From positions 62,001 to 126,000 of the forward strand of contig NZ_JAXQNN010000005.1 of the NCBI RefSeq assembly GCF_034427455.1: a stretch of DNA of 64,000 nt, in the 5' to 3' direction. This DNA comes from Jeotgalibacillus haloalkalitolerans. Its GTDB lineage: Bacteria; Bacillota; Bacilli; Bacillales; Jeotgalibacillaceae. The first letter of the stretch is position 1; each line of letters opens with the position of its first letter. The notes below the pieces were generated by a model. The model searched no databases. It was not told where the DNA came from and saw nothing but the letters and a program-made list of their open reading frames with translations. Of this stretch, positions 8,812-16,786 are shown one piece after another. The translations under genes were made by a program, and so were the position numbers.

Positions 8812-8943
8812 GTTCGTGGAATTTTTGCTGATGTTCGGAGAATACAGCGCGGGGTTCGGAGAATAACATGCTTGGTTCGGAGAATAAACCGGATGGTTCA
8901 AAGAATAATCGCTTTTGTTCGTGGAATCGTGTAATTTGACCTA
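8812..8943. repeat. 21-bp repeat array, GTTCGGAGAATAA family (array A2)
   Basis: Six units start at 8812, 8833, 8854, 8875, 8896 and 8917, exactly 21 bp apart. The core varies around GTTCGGAGAATAA. The tail at 8924-8943 (GAATCGTGTAATTTGACCTA) matches the tail of array A1 at all but two positions. The array lies between two convergent genes. Confidence 0.9.
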
Positions 8944-8955
8944 CTCCGACACCAT

Positions 8956-8989
8956 CAAAAAGCCAGGGAGCATCCTCTACTCCCCGGCA
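8956..8989 (-). terminator. Terminator of the DUF4166 gene
   Basis: GCCGGGGAG / CTCCCTGGC stem with one mismatch, then TTTTT on the minus strand. The hairpin overlaps the stop codon of the gene. Confidence 0.7.
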
Positions 8990-9615
8990 CCATCAGTTGG
9001 AAACAGCATCTCCACAGAACCTTTATAAGACAAAATCGTTCCAAACAAAGGCTGATAAATATGAATATGAACATCAAAAAGTTCAGTCGCATCATTGTAT
9101 TCTTCAAGAACCGTCGCTCTCACACCAAGCAGTCTTGGAATCTTCATATATTTTTTTCCGATATGAAGCGTCATATCACGCGAAGTTAAGAGCATTCCGC
9201 CTGTTTTAGTCGCCTTCAGATTGAGCGGCAGCCGAGCGATTCCCCACTGGTCAGTGAAGTTATCTACCGTGTTCGGCTCTTCCCCTTCTTTCATTTTGTC
9301 ATAAAAGCAGCGGACTGTTTCAGGGAAAGTAAAGCTGCGTCTCCAGGACATCGTTTCCCGTCCGTGCCTGTCCCTGTAAGCTGCATTTTCCATATAAAAA
9401 GGAATCTCTTCTCCCCTTTCAGGAAAGGCAAAGTTCATTTTCACACCTAAGTGAGATAATTTGCGCACCAGTCTGGAACCGCCTTTGATTTCGTGCATGG
9501 TCCCTTTTGTGATGACTTTGTAGTCAGATGAGCTGTTCAGCGCGTACTTTTTCTGGAGTGATGGATGCAGTTTTTCAAAATCATCACCCATTGCTTTTTG
9601 AAACATCGATTTCAT
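8977..9615 (-). CDS. DUF4166 domain protein
   Basis: A 212-residue protein that resembles the DUF4166 family along its whole length: an opening with FEKLHPSLQKKY, a central YRDRHGRETMSWRRSF segment and a C-terminal LFDVHIHIYQPLFG segment. The family is found alone or fused to other domains in Bacillales and has no established function. No signal peptide or membrane helix is evident, so it is probably cytoplasmic. A GGAGG-type site precedes the start. It stands alone with its own terminator. Confidence 0.75.
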   Translation of the reverse strand: MKSMFQKAMGDDFEKLHPSLQKKYALNSSSDYKVITKGTMHEIKGGSRLVRKLSHLGVKMNFAFPERGEEIPFYMENAAYRDRHGRETMSWRRSFTFPETVRCFYDKMKEGEEPNTVDNFTDQWGIARLPLNLKATKTGGMLLTSRDMTLHIGKKYMKIPRLLGVRATVLEEYNDATELFDVHIHIYQPLFGTILSYKGSVEMLFPTDGAGE

Positions 9616-9735
9616 CCGGACACGCCTCCTTTGGGCTTAACTTTACACGTTCATTATATCACGGAACGCCATTCATTCCCTGATCCGGTCTGCAAAAGCG
9701 CCACTCATCAGAATGAGCGGCGCTTAGTAAAAAGA

Positions 9736-10788
9736 TTACTTATGAATTTGTTTCTGATATTGAGAGATCTTCTTCCACTTTTTCTTTTCTAAAATCTGCT
9801 CACGCTTATTTGATTTTCTGTCCAGATAAGCCAGTTCTTTTTGCAGCTTCACGTAACTATTGTAACGATCCTGCTCGAGCTCGCCCGCTTCAATCGCTTC
9901 ACGGATCGCACAGCCCGGCTCTGTTTCATGGCTGCAATCTCTGAATTGGCATGCTTCAGCAAGGGTTTCGATATCCTGAAAGCCCTGCGAAAGACCGCTG
10001 TCAGATTCCCACAGCTGCAGCTCTCTCATCCCTGGTGTATCAATGATCACGCCTTTATCAGGAAGCAAAATCAGTTCTCTGTGGGTCGTCGTATGCTTTC
10101 CCTTACTGTCGTCTTCACGAATGTCATTGACCGTCATCTTTTCTTCGCCGATCAGCGCATTGATGATCGAGGATTTCCCTACACCTGATGAGCCCATCAC
10201 CGCAACTGTTATTCCCTCACTGATATGACTTTTTAATTCATCGAGTCCGGTTCCGTTATACGCACTGGTGACCAGCACCGGTACACCCATCGCAGCGGCT
10301 TCGGCTTCAGCTGCTTTTTCAGTGCTGTTTTCACAAAGGTCTGCCTTTGATAAAACAACAATCGGGTTCGCACCACTTTCCCAGGCAGCGATCAAATACC
10401 TTTCAAGTCTTCTCAGGTTGAAATCATGATTGAGCGACATCACCAGAAAAGCGATATCAATATTCGCCGCAACGATTTGTTCATTCGTCAGCTGGCCTGC
10501 TACTTTTCTTGAAAATTTTGATGTTCTTTCAAGCACCTGATGAATCATGGCATGACCTTCATCAGCAGGCGTCGAGACCATGACCCAGTCACCGACAGCA
10601 GGATAATCTTCTCTTGCTGAAGCCTGGTGACGGTATTTACCTGTTACTTCCGCTAAATGGATTGAGGTGTCAGTTTGTATTTTGTACAGGTTTTTATATT
10701 CAGTAATGATTCTTGCAGGTGTGAGGTCTGTTTGACCTGCTTTTTCCTGCCATTTTTCGTTCCATCCTAATTTCGTTAATGTATTCAA
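9736..10788 (-). CDS. rsgA: Circularly permuted ribosome-assembly GTPase RsgA
   Basis: A 350-residue RsgA/YjeQ-type GTPase. An N-terminal OB-fold region is followed by the permuted GTPase motifs: G4 SKADL, then G1 GSSGVGKSSI, then G3 DTPGMREL, then a zinc site around CQFRDCSHETEPGC. RsgA proofreads late 30S maturation. B. subtilis CpgA is shorter (298 residues) and sits beside prkC; this longer version without those neighbours may be a paralog. The start is a TTG with AGGAGG eight bases upstream. A candidate leader-peptide attenuator lies 220 bp upstream, with one GC-rich repeat between. Confidence 0.88.
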   Translation of the reverse strand: MNTLTKLGWNEKWQEKAGQTDLTPARIITEYKNLYKIQTDTSIHLAEVTGKYRHQASAREDYPAVGDWVMVSTPADEGHAMIHQVLERTSKFSRKVAGQLTNEQIVAANIDIAFLVMSLNHDFNLRRLERYLIAAWESGANPIVVLSKADLCENSTEKAAEAEAAAMGVPVLVTSAYNGTGLDELKSHISEGITVAVMGSSGVGKSSIINALIGEEKMTVNDIREDDSKGKHTTTHRELILLPDKGVIIDTPGMRELQLWESDSGLSQGFQDIETLAEACQFRDCSHETEPGCAIREAIEAGELEQDRYNSYVKLQKELAYLDRKSNKREQILEKKKWKKISQYQKQIHK

Positions 10789-10829
10789 TGTTGGTTCCTC
10801 CTGTTTTTAAATAGATAGCTTTGTGAAAG

Positions 10830-10975
10830 TTGGCTGATGATTTCCGTTTCAGGGGGACGCTTTCCGCGGACGAACGCTCAAGCCTCCTCGGGCAGAAAAG
10901 CGTTGCCCTGCGGGGTCTTTCACGATCGTTTTTCCGCAGGAGTCGCCCCCTTACGCTCCAATCATCAGCTGTGCA
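10830..10975. repeat. GC-rich dyad repeat R1, copy a
   Basis: Ends are inverted (GCTGATGATT at 10833 and AATCATCAGC at 10960). Inner arms are AGGGGGACGCTTTCCGCGGA and CCGCAGGAGTCGCCCCCT. It lies between the leader terminator at 11008 and rsgA. Confidence 0.85.
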
Positions 10976-11007
10976 TATTCATCTATTCTCTTTTCCAAAG
11001 CTAAATA

Positions 11008-11050
11008 AAAAAGTCCGCTGATTTGTGATTGTACACAAACCCGCGGACTT
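11008..11050 (-). terminator. Terminator after the 23-codon leader ORF
   Basis: Outer stem AAGTCCGC / GCGGACTT (11011-11018 and 11043-11050) with an inner TTTGTG / CACAAA stem, followed by TTTTTTATTT on the minus strand. Its 5' arm can pair instead with part of the upstream ORF (see findings). Confidence 0.85.
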
Positions 11051-11079
11051 CTGATGTTTAAACAGAAAGATCCTATTCC

Positions 11080-11151
11080 TTAATTGGAAGCCTCTAAATG
11101 GGCAGACGGGTTGTGTACAATTGAAACAATGATCGTTTTAAGGTTTCTCAT
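11080..11151 (-). CDS. Putative 23-residue leader peptide
   Basis: A short ORF encoding MRNLKTIIVSIVHNPSAHLE and three more residues, with GGGAGTGAT as ribosome binding site eight bases upstream. It has its own promoter (11186-11214) and ends 30 bp before an intrinsic terminator. Codons 11-15 contain the complement of the terminator 5' arm. No family is recognised. The layout is that of a regulatory leader peptide, or of a small stand-alone transcript of about 170 nt; translation is inferred only from the ribosome binding site. Confidence 0.5.
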   Translation of the reverse strand: MRNLKTIIVSIVHNPSAHLEASN

Positions 11152-11185
11152 CGTACATCACTCCCTTTCCAAATACTTCTTGTTC

Positions 11186-11214
11186 ATTATAATTGAAAGC
11201 GCTATGATTGACTA
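11186..11214 (-). promoter_or_regulatory. Promoter with cre-like site for the leader ORF
   Basis: Minus strand TAGTCA (11209-11214), 17 bp, TATAAT (11186-11191). The spacer holds TGAAAGCGCTATGA (11194-11207), one mismatch in each orientation from the CcpA cre consensus, so carbon catabolite repression is possible. Confidence 0.6.
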
Positions 11215-11244
11215 GCGGTTTTTAAAAGTTTTTTCTTTAATATT

Positions 11245-11383
11245 TTGGCTGATGATTTCCGCTTCAGGGGGACGCTTTCCGGACGGTGGTTGCTGAGCCT
11301 CCTCAGGCTTCGCCTTGCGGGGTCTCAGCTTCCCACTAATCGTCCCGGAGTCGCCCCCTTCCGCTACAATCATCAGCTGTGCA
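11245..11383. repeat. GC-rich dyad repeat R1, copy b
   Basis: Begins TTGGCTGATGATTTCCG, contains GGGGGACGCTTTCCGGACGG, GGGGTCTCAGCTTCCCACTA and CGTCCCGGAGTCGCCCCCTT, and ends ACAATCATCAGCTGTGCA. The ends are inverted. Confidence 0.85.
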
Positions 11384-11434
11384 ATTAAAATGATGGATTT
11401 TAATAAATTTAATCCTTAAAAGGGAGGTTTTACA

Positions 11435-11944
11435 ATGAAAAAAATTCTATTAATCGGTTCTGGCGGAGCGGGTAAGTCTACGCTTGCGAAGCAGCTGGGT
11501 AAGAAGCTTTCGGTTCCTGTTTATCATCTTGATACAATCTTCTGGAAACCCGGGTGGACGCCTTCTGAAAGAGAGACGTTCAGGGCAAAAGTTGAAGAGC
11601 TGATGTCGGGTGATGAATGGATTATGGATGGCAACTTCGGGGGTACGCTTGATAGCAGGCTGCAACGGTGTGATACAGTGATTTTTCTTCATTATTCAAG
11701 GTGGACCTGTCTGTCTCGTGCGGTAAAACGCAGGTTCATGTACCACGGAAAAAGCCGTCCGGACATGACGGAAGGCTGTAAGGAAAAGATTGATCTGGAT
11801 TTTTTGAAATGGATTTACTTTTATAATGACCGTAAGGCGCCTGAAGTGATCCAGAAGCTGCGTCAATCGGAAATAGAGAACATCATTATACTGAAATCCC
11901 CGGCTCAAACGGAGAAGTGGCTGAATACTATCTCTTCTTCTTAA
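11435..11944 (+). CDS. FlaR-like P-loop kinase family protein
   Basis: A 169-residue nucleoside-kinase-like P-loop protein. Walker A is GSGGAGKST (residues 8-16), followed by a shikimate/adenylate-kinase-like core with VYHLDTIFWKPGW and the DEWIMDGNF segment. This matches proteins annotated as DNA topology modulation protein FlaR in Bacillales, whose true substrate is not established. GGGAGG precedes the ATG. Its end overlaps the convergent methyltransferase gene by 17 bp. Confidence 0.78.
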   Translation: MKKILLIGSGGAGKSTLAKQLGKKLSVPVYHLDTIFWKPGWTPSERETFRAKVEELMSGDEWIMDGNFGGTLDSRLQRCDTVIFLHYSRWTCLSRAVKRRFMYHGKSRPDMTEGCKEKIDLDFLKWIYFYNDRKAPEVIQKLRQSEIENIIILKSPAQTEKWLNTISSS

Positions 11945-12530
11945 AGCCGACAGCAGTCACTGCCATCTCAGGCCAGAAGTTACGGTAAGTGAGTGTGATG
12001 TGTTCAAATCCTGCCTTCTCCAGGCGGTGGTACATATTATTTCCCATCATTCTGGTGAGGTTCGGGCTTGCTGTTTCTTCTCTCGGCTGCATGGTGATGA
12101 CAATCCGCCCGTCATCTTTTAAGGATGTATATAATTTCCCGAGGGCTTTGTCCGGGTCTTCCCATATCGTAAAGTTATTGACAGAAAGAATTTTATCGTA
12201 GTATTTTTCAGGCAGATTGATATGTTCTGCTTTCCCCTGCATGATTCTTACCTTTCCATTTTCAAGCTGTTTTTTGAGCCTTTTTTCAGCTAGCTGAGCC
12301 ATTGCTGCTGAGGCATCCAGACCATCTACTGTGACCCCTTTTTTCAAGAGATTTTCTATACATACACCAGGTCCAAAACCGATTTCAAGAACGTGTTCAC
12401 CAGGGTGTAAATCCAGACAGCCTGATGCCCATCGGTTGAGTTTCCGGTTTTCTTTTGACATGATAAAACCAGCCACTTTTCCTGCTTTTCCTTCCGGGTG
12501 GCTGAACTGCTTAAAAAATGGAACTGTCAT
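11928..12530 (-). CDS. Class I SAM-dependent methyltransferase
   Basis: A 200-residue Rossmann-fold methyltransferase. Motif I is VLEIGFGPGV (near residue 46) with the acidic end of strand 2 in VDGLDAS, and a later motif lies in KILSVNNFTIWEDP. The substrate is not evident; it resembles the UbiE/COQ5-type small molecule enzymes. The start is set at 12530 with AGGTG upstream; an upstream in-frame ATG would add six residues. It converges on and overlaps the FlaR-like gene. Confidence 0.8.
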   Translation of the reverse strand: MTVPFFKQFSHPEGKAGKVAGFIMSKENRKLNRWASGCLDLHPGEHVLEIGFGPGVCIENLLKKGVTVDGLDASAAMAQLAEKRLKKQLENGKVRIMQGKAEHINLPEKYYDKILSVNNFTIWEDPDKALGKLYTSLKDDGRIVITMQPREETASPNLTRMMGNNMYHRLEKAGFEHITLTYRNFWPEMAVTAVGFKKKR

Positions 12531-12604
12531 TTTCCGCACCTGCCTCATTAGTTTGTACAGTTACTTTATACTGAATCTCACCATTTTAAACTTTTCAATA
12601 AGCT

Positions 12605-12630
12605 GTTTAGTCATTTTACATATAGGGAAT
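12605..12630 (+). promoter_or_regulatory. Sigma-B-like promoter of the BCCT transporter
   Basis: GTTTAG, 14-bp spacer, GGGAAT, close to the general-stress sigma-B consensus GTTTaa-N12-14-GGGwAw. It lies 50 bp before an osmolyte transporter; sigma-B control of osmoprotectant uptake is known in B. subtilis (opuE). Confidence 0.6.
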
Positions 12631-12679
12631 TAAGCACTAAGGTGGATCAAAATAACCAGGACACCAGAAAGGAGACAAT

Positions 12680-14230
12680 ATGAAAAAAGAGAAAAAACCA
12701 CTAGGCAGGGTATTTTACATATCCGCTGCAATCATTGCTACACTTGTGCTGATTGGAGCATTCTTACCTAACCAGTTTGCCGCGGGTGCGAATGCTGCGT
12801 TCGGATTCACAACCCAATCGTTTGGGTGGCTATATTTATTAGCTGTATTCTTCTTTGTATTATTCTTAATTTTTATCGCTTTAAGCAGGTATGGGCGTGT
12901 AAGGCTTGGCGGGGATGATGAACGTCCGGATTACCCGGTTTTTACCTGGATCGGGATGTTGTTCTCGGCCGGATTTGGTGTAAGCCTTGTATTCTGGGGA
13001 ATCGCAGAGCCAATGAGCCATTTTTACACCTCACCTGAAGCCGGAGTTGAGCCATTAACCGAGGAAGGTGCACGACTTTCAATGGCCTATTCATTTTTCC
13101 ACTGGGGCGTCAGTCAGTGGGCAACGTTTGCCATTGTTGGATTAATCATTGCATACTTCCAGTTCCGCAGAAAAACGAATGGGTTAATTTCAACCAGTCT
13201 TTCACCTATGATTAAAGAAGGAAAAATGAAGCAGCCACTCGGCCAGACAATCGATATTCTCGCTGTTATTGCAACAGTGATGGGGGTTGCAACATCACTG
13301 GGACTTGGCATACTGCAGATCAACGGCGGTCTGAACAGCGTGCTTAACATTCCAAATAACGCTTTTGTACAGGTCATGATTACTTTAGTATTAACTGCTC
13401 TGTTCCTGCTATCAACTACGACCGGTATTGATAAAGGAATCAAATGGCTGAGTAATATTAATCTTGGGGCAGCATTGGTACTGATGGTATTCGTATTCTT
13501 TGTTGGACCGACAGTCTTTATTCTTGAAACATTCGTACTTGGGCTTGGAGATTACATTACAAACTTTGTACGGTACAGTCTCCGTCTTCAGCCTTATGTT
13601 GAGGGGACATGGGTTCGCGACTGGACCATCTTCTACTGGGCATGGGCAATTGCCTGGTCACCGTTTGTAGGCGCATTTATCGCGCGTGTTTCAAGAGGAC
13701 GTACGATCCGGGAGTTTGTTGTCGGCGTACTGATTGTTCCTCCGGCAATTGCAATATTATGGATTGCCGTATTCGGGGGTACTGCACTGCACCTTGATTT
13801 ATTCCAGGGCACTTCTATTGCTGAGGCTGTTAATAATGATGTGACGAGCGCATTGTTTGCAACTTTTGATCAATTGCCGCTATCAACTGTATTATCAGTA
13901 CTTTCGATTCTGCTGATTCTGACATTCCTGATTACTTCAGCAGACTCAGCTACTTACATTATCAGCAGTATGACAACGAGCGGCGGACTGAATCCACCAT
14001 TAGTTGTACGTATTGTATGGGGCGTGCTGCTTGGCTCTATCGCTGCTGTATTGCTTGTAGCCAGTGGACTTGAAGGGCTCCAGACAGCCTCCCTCGTATC
14101 CGCTCTGCCATTTACGATTATATTGATCTTTATGATCTTTACACTGTTTAATTTACTGCGAAAAGAGTTTCCGCGTCCTAAATTGAAGACTGCTAAACAA
14201 TTAAAAGCGGAAAGAAAAGCACGTGAATAG
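12680..14230 (+). CDS. BCCT-family betaine/choline/carnitine transporter (OpuD-like)
   Basis: A 516-residue secondary transporter with about 12 membrane helices. The substrate-pocket region FYWAWAIAWSPFVGAFIARV (near residue 315) carries the BCCT aromatic signature, and the GGDDERPDYPVFTWIGMLFSAG region is typical of the N-terminal half. The family imports glycine betaine, carnitine or choline with sodium or protons. Size is close to OpuD of B. subtilis, so glycine betaine uptake under osmotic stress is the likely role. A sigma-B-like promoter and AAGGAGA ribosome binding site precede it; a terminator follows. Confidence 0.9.
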   Translation: MKKEKKPLGRVFYISAAIIATLVLIGAFLPNQFAAGANAAFGFTTQSFGWLYLLAVFFFVLFLIFIALSRYGRVRLGGDDERPDYPVFTWIGMLFSAGFGVSLVFWGIAEPMSHFYTSPEAGVEPLTEEGARLSMAYSFFHWGVSQWATFAIVGLIIAYFQFRRKTNGLISTSLSPMIKEGKMKQPLGQTIDILAVIATVMGVATSLGLGILQINGGLNSVLNIPNNAFVQVMITLVLTALFLLSTTTGIDKGIKWLSNINLGAALVLMVFVFFVGPTVFILETFVLGLGDYITNFVRYSLRLQPYVEGTWVRDWTIFYWAWAIAWSPFVGAFIARVSRGRTIREFVVGVLIVPPAIAILWIAVFGGTALHLDLFQGTSIAEAVNNDVTSALFATFDQLPLSTVLSVLSILLILTFLITSADSATYIISSMTTSGGLNPPLVVRIVWGVLLGSIAAVLLVASGLEGLQTASLVSALPFTIILIFMIFTLFNLLRKEFPRPKLKTAKQLKAERKARE

Positions 14231-14244
14231 AAATAAGTTGTATC

Positions 14245-14274
14245 TGCCGGGGACAAGTTCCCCGGCAATTTTTT
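14245..14274 (+). terminator. Terminator of the BCCT gene
   Basis: TGCCGGGGA / TCCCCGGCA stem with a short loop, followed by ATTTTTTG. Confidence 0.85.
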
Positions 14275-14283
14275 GTTGCAGCA

Positions 14284-14772
14284 TTATTCTGCGCCTTCTT
14301 CCTTTTCCTTTAAAGCTGCGAGTATGCTTGTCTGCTGGATGTCAATTTCTCTTTCGATGGATGATGGAACGTCACCACGTGGCATCCGCCATCTGACATG
14401 CCACGGGAATAATTCCTTCATGCTGTCCTCATAAAGCTCACCCTCATCAGGCAATTCATGGCCCACCACTTTTCCATTCTCTATCAGCAGCTTTACAGCA
14501 AGCGAGGCGCCTGAGCCTGTTTCATTTTCTTCTGCCAGAAACTCATCAAAGGCATACCAGATATACAGTTCATCATCATTTCCACCATACACTTTAAATG
14601 AATCCGTTACTTCTCCCTGATTACTTGTAAAAGCTACTTCTTTTTCAAGATATGCTGATGCACTCTCATGCTCATAGTCAGGTACGGATACCAGCATATT
14701 GACAGCGATCATGGCTGCTGTTGAGAGTGATATGACGATCAGTCCTGTTTTTGCAGATTTTTTTAATTTCAT
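14284..14772 (-). CDS. Hypothetical membrane-anchored extracytoplasmic protein
   Basis: A 162-residue protein not assigned to a family. Residues about 8-30 form one hydrophobic segment after a lysine-rich N-terminus, so it is a signal anchor or signal peptide. The remainder is acidic (many E and D) and predicted to be outside the membrane, with an aromatic patch (LYIWYAFDEF) and a tail around PWHVRWRMPRGDVPSSIE. GGGGATG lies upstream of the ATG. Monocistronic, convergent with the BCCT gene. Confidence 0.6.
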   Translation of the reverse strand: MKLKKSAKTGLIVISLSTAAMIAVNMLVSVPDYEHESASAYLEKEVAFTSNQGEVTDSFKVYGGNDDELYIWYAFDEFLAEENETGSGASLAVKLLIENGKVVGHELPDEGELYEDSMKELFPWHVRWRMPRGDVPSSIEREIDIQQTSILAALKEKEEGAE

Positions 14773-14874
14773 GGCTGGTTCATCCCCTAAACCTTTTCCT
14801 TTTATATTCTGCAGTTTTTTGGAAAATCCTGTTTTGGGTGAAAAAATTTATTTAAAATATAGTCTTTATAAAAG

Positions 14875-15002
14875 TTGGCTGTTGATTTCCGCTTCAGGGG
14901 GACGCTTTCCGCGGCCGGGCGGTGAGCCCGCAGGCTTCGCCAAAAGCCTCACCTGTCCCTTCCTGCGAGCCGCCCCCTTCCACTCCAATCACCAGCTTTG
15001 CA
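14875..15002. repeat. GC-rich dyad repeat R1, copy c
   Basis: Begins TTGGCTGTTGATTTCCGCTT, contains GGGGGACGCTTTCCGCGGCC, and ends GCCCCCTTCCACTCCAATCA then CCAGC. It lies 39 bp from the terminator at 15041. Confidence 0.8.
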
Positions 15003-15035
15003 GAAACAACATGGACTTTAACAAAGCGTAAAATA

Positions 15036-15069
15036 TAAAAAAGGATAAGACAAATATCTGTCTTATCCT
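15036..15069 (-). terminator. Terminator of the crtP transcript
   Basis: GGATAAGACA / TGTCTTATCC perfect 10-bp stem, then CCTTTTTT on the minus strand. R1 copy d lies between it and the crtP stop. Confidence 0.85.
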
Positions 15070-15071
15070 CT

Positions 15072-15211
15072 CGTTTCGCTGCGCTTCAGGCGGACGCTTT
15101 CCGGACGGTGGACCGTTTTGTGGTCCAATCTTTATCCCTCAGGCTTCGCCTTGCGGGGTCTCAGCTTCCCTCTATTCGTCCCGGAGTCGCCGCCTTACGC
15201 TCCGCTGCACT
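15072..15211. repeat. GC-rich dyad repeat R1, copy d
   Basis: Subtype starting CGTTTCGCTGCGCTTCAGGC with GGACGCTTTCCGGACGGTGG and ending CCGCCTTACGCTCCGCTGCA. It abuts the terminator hairpin and lies in the 3' untranslated part of crtP. An internal GGACC/GGTCC hairpin (15111-15126) is specific to this copy. Confidence 0.82.
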
Positions 15212-15267
15212 TAAATGTCTTTTAAATTTTATTTAACGAAAATAAATTGTTTGTCTCAAACATATAC

Positions 15268-16767
15268 TTAAGAAGGCTGTTTTTGCGTTTCGTGTTCCTT
15301 GATCAGGTCGGCTGTCAGCTGTCCTGATAGTGTGACCATCGGAACACCGCCACCCGGGTGAGTAGAGCCGCCTACGAAGTAAAGGTTGTCGTATAGCTCA
15401 CTCTTGGCAGGAATCTTGAACCCGCCGTTCTTTTTCTTATCTGAAGCCACACCATAGATTGAACCGCCGTTTGGTCCGTACAGTTCTTCAAGGTCTTCAG
15501 GTGTGAAGCGGTATTCGAATTCAATTGAATCTCTCAGCCCCTTCATCCCGTTTCTTTCAAGCTTATCAAGGACAAGCTCGCGGTATTCTGCCCAGTCGTA
15601 TTTCCCCTGTTCCCCTTCTTTTAAAGGAGGAACATGCGTCAGGACGAACAGGTTATCTTTACCCTTTGGCGCCTGTGTTTCATCTGAACGCGCAGAGATC
15701 CCGATATAGACGGTCGGGTCATCTGAAGGAATCCCTTTTTCAAAAATATCATGGAATTCTTTTTCAGGATTTTCCGAGAAGAAGAAGTTATGGTGCTTCA
15801 GGTCTGTAAATTCACGGTCCACACCAAGCAGCAGCACGAGTCCCGACACACTTGGAACAAACTTTTTGTTCAGCTTCTTCGCTTCCTTCTTACCCTCTTT
15901 ATGCGGTACGAGGTTACGGTAGGCTGGAATTGCTTCAAGATTGGATACGACAATATCCGCTTCATGGAGTGTACCGTCAGCCGTACGGATTCCTTTTACC
16001 TCTTTTCCTTCAATCACCAGATGATCAACAGGTGTATTTAATTCAATGTCTACACGCAGCTCGTTCAACAGCCTCTTCATGCCTTCAGCGATATTATACA
16101 TGCCGCCTTTTACATAATGGATGCCAAGACCAAGCTGCACATAGATCAGCTGATTTAAAATAGCAGGTGCCTGGTAAGGATTTGAGCCTACATACATGAC
16201 AAAGAAGTTAAACATCTGCTCAAGATATTTATTATTCAGGCGCTTGTTCGTCCCATCTGCAACTGTGCTTAAAGGATCCATCGCCATCAGTTCTTTTAAC
16301 GTGTGGTGCTGCTTCAGGTCCTTCAGGTCAGCAAGGCTGTATTTATAGAAGCTCTTCATACAGAGCTCATACATATTTTCAGCATAATGGATCAGTTCAG
16401 TCAGTTTTGCTGATGTGTCTCCGGATACTTTTTTCATTTGCTCAAGCATATCCGGCAGATCACTTGTGACATCGATTTTAGTGCCGTCTTCAAAGAAGGT
16501 TCTCCACTGAGGCTCGACTCTTTCTATCGTTATGTAATCCTCCACTCTTCTGTGAACGCTTGAAAACAGCTGTTCAAGTACCCACGGCATTGTAAGGATG
16601 GATGGGCCAGTGTCAAAGCTGAACCCTTTTCCTTCTCTTTTATTCAGCTTTCCGCCTACATTGCTGTTTTTCTCAAGGATCTTTACGTCATACCCGTCTC
16701 CTGCCAGGCGGATTGCTGCTGACATACCGGCTAGTCCCGCTCCAACTACGATTGCTTTTTTCTTCAT
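15268..16767 (-). CDS. crtP: Diapolycopene oxygenase-type carotenoid enzyme CrtP (CrtNb)
   Basis: A 499-residue FAD-dependent carotenoid desaturase/oxygenase. The dinucleotide-binding motif VGAGLAGMSAAIRLAGDGY opens the protein and GGSTHPGGGVPMVTLSGQ closes it. Internal stretches GPSILTMPW, YVGSNPYQAPAIL and the SIYGVASDKKKNGGFK region resemble staphylococcal CrtP more than CrtN. CrtP oxidises the terminal methyl of C30 carotenoids. Co-transcribed after a methyltransferase-like gene with 19 bp between. The rest of a carotenoid pathway (crtM, crtN) is not in the window, so these genes must lie elsewhere if the pathway is active. Confidence 0.82.
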   Translation of the reverse strand: MKKKAIVVGAGLAGMSAAIRLAGDGYDVKILEKNSNVGGKLNKREGKGFSFDTGPSILTMPWVLEQLFSSVHRRVEDYITIERVEPQWRTFFEDGTKIDVTSDLPDMLEQMKKVSGDTSAKLTELIHYAENMYELCMKSFYKYSLADLKDLKQHHTLKELMAMDPLSTVADGTNKRLNNKYLEQMFNFFVMYVGSNPYQAPAILNQLIYVQLGLGIHYVKGGMYNIAEGMKRLLNELRVDIELNTPVDHLVIEGKEVKGIRTADGTLHEADIVVSNLEAIPAYRNLVPHKEGKKEAKKLNKKFVPSVSGLVLLLGVDREFTDLKHHNFFFSENPEKEFHDIFEKGIPSDDPTVYIGISARSDETQAPKGKDNLFVLTHVPPLKEGEQGKYDWAEYRELVLDKLERNGMKGLRDSIEFEYRFTPEDLEELYGPNGGSIYGVASDKKKNGGFKIPAKSELYDNLYFVGGSTHPGGGVPMVTLSGQLTADLIKEHETQKQPS

Positions 16768-16786
16768 ACTTCCACTCCCTTTTTTA

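Noticed and set aside
3689-8943. CRISPR array
   Set aside because: Cores are 13 bp and degenerate, spacers 8 bp, and no cas gene is present.
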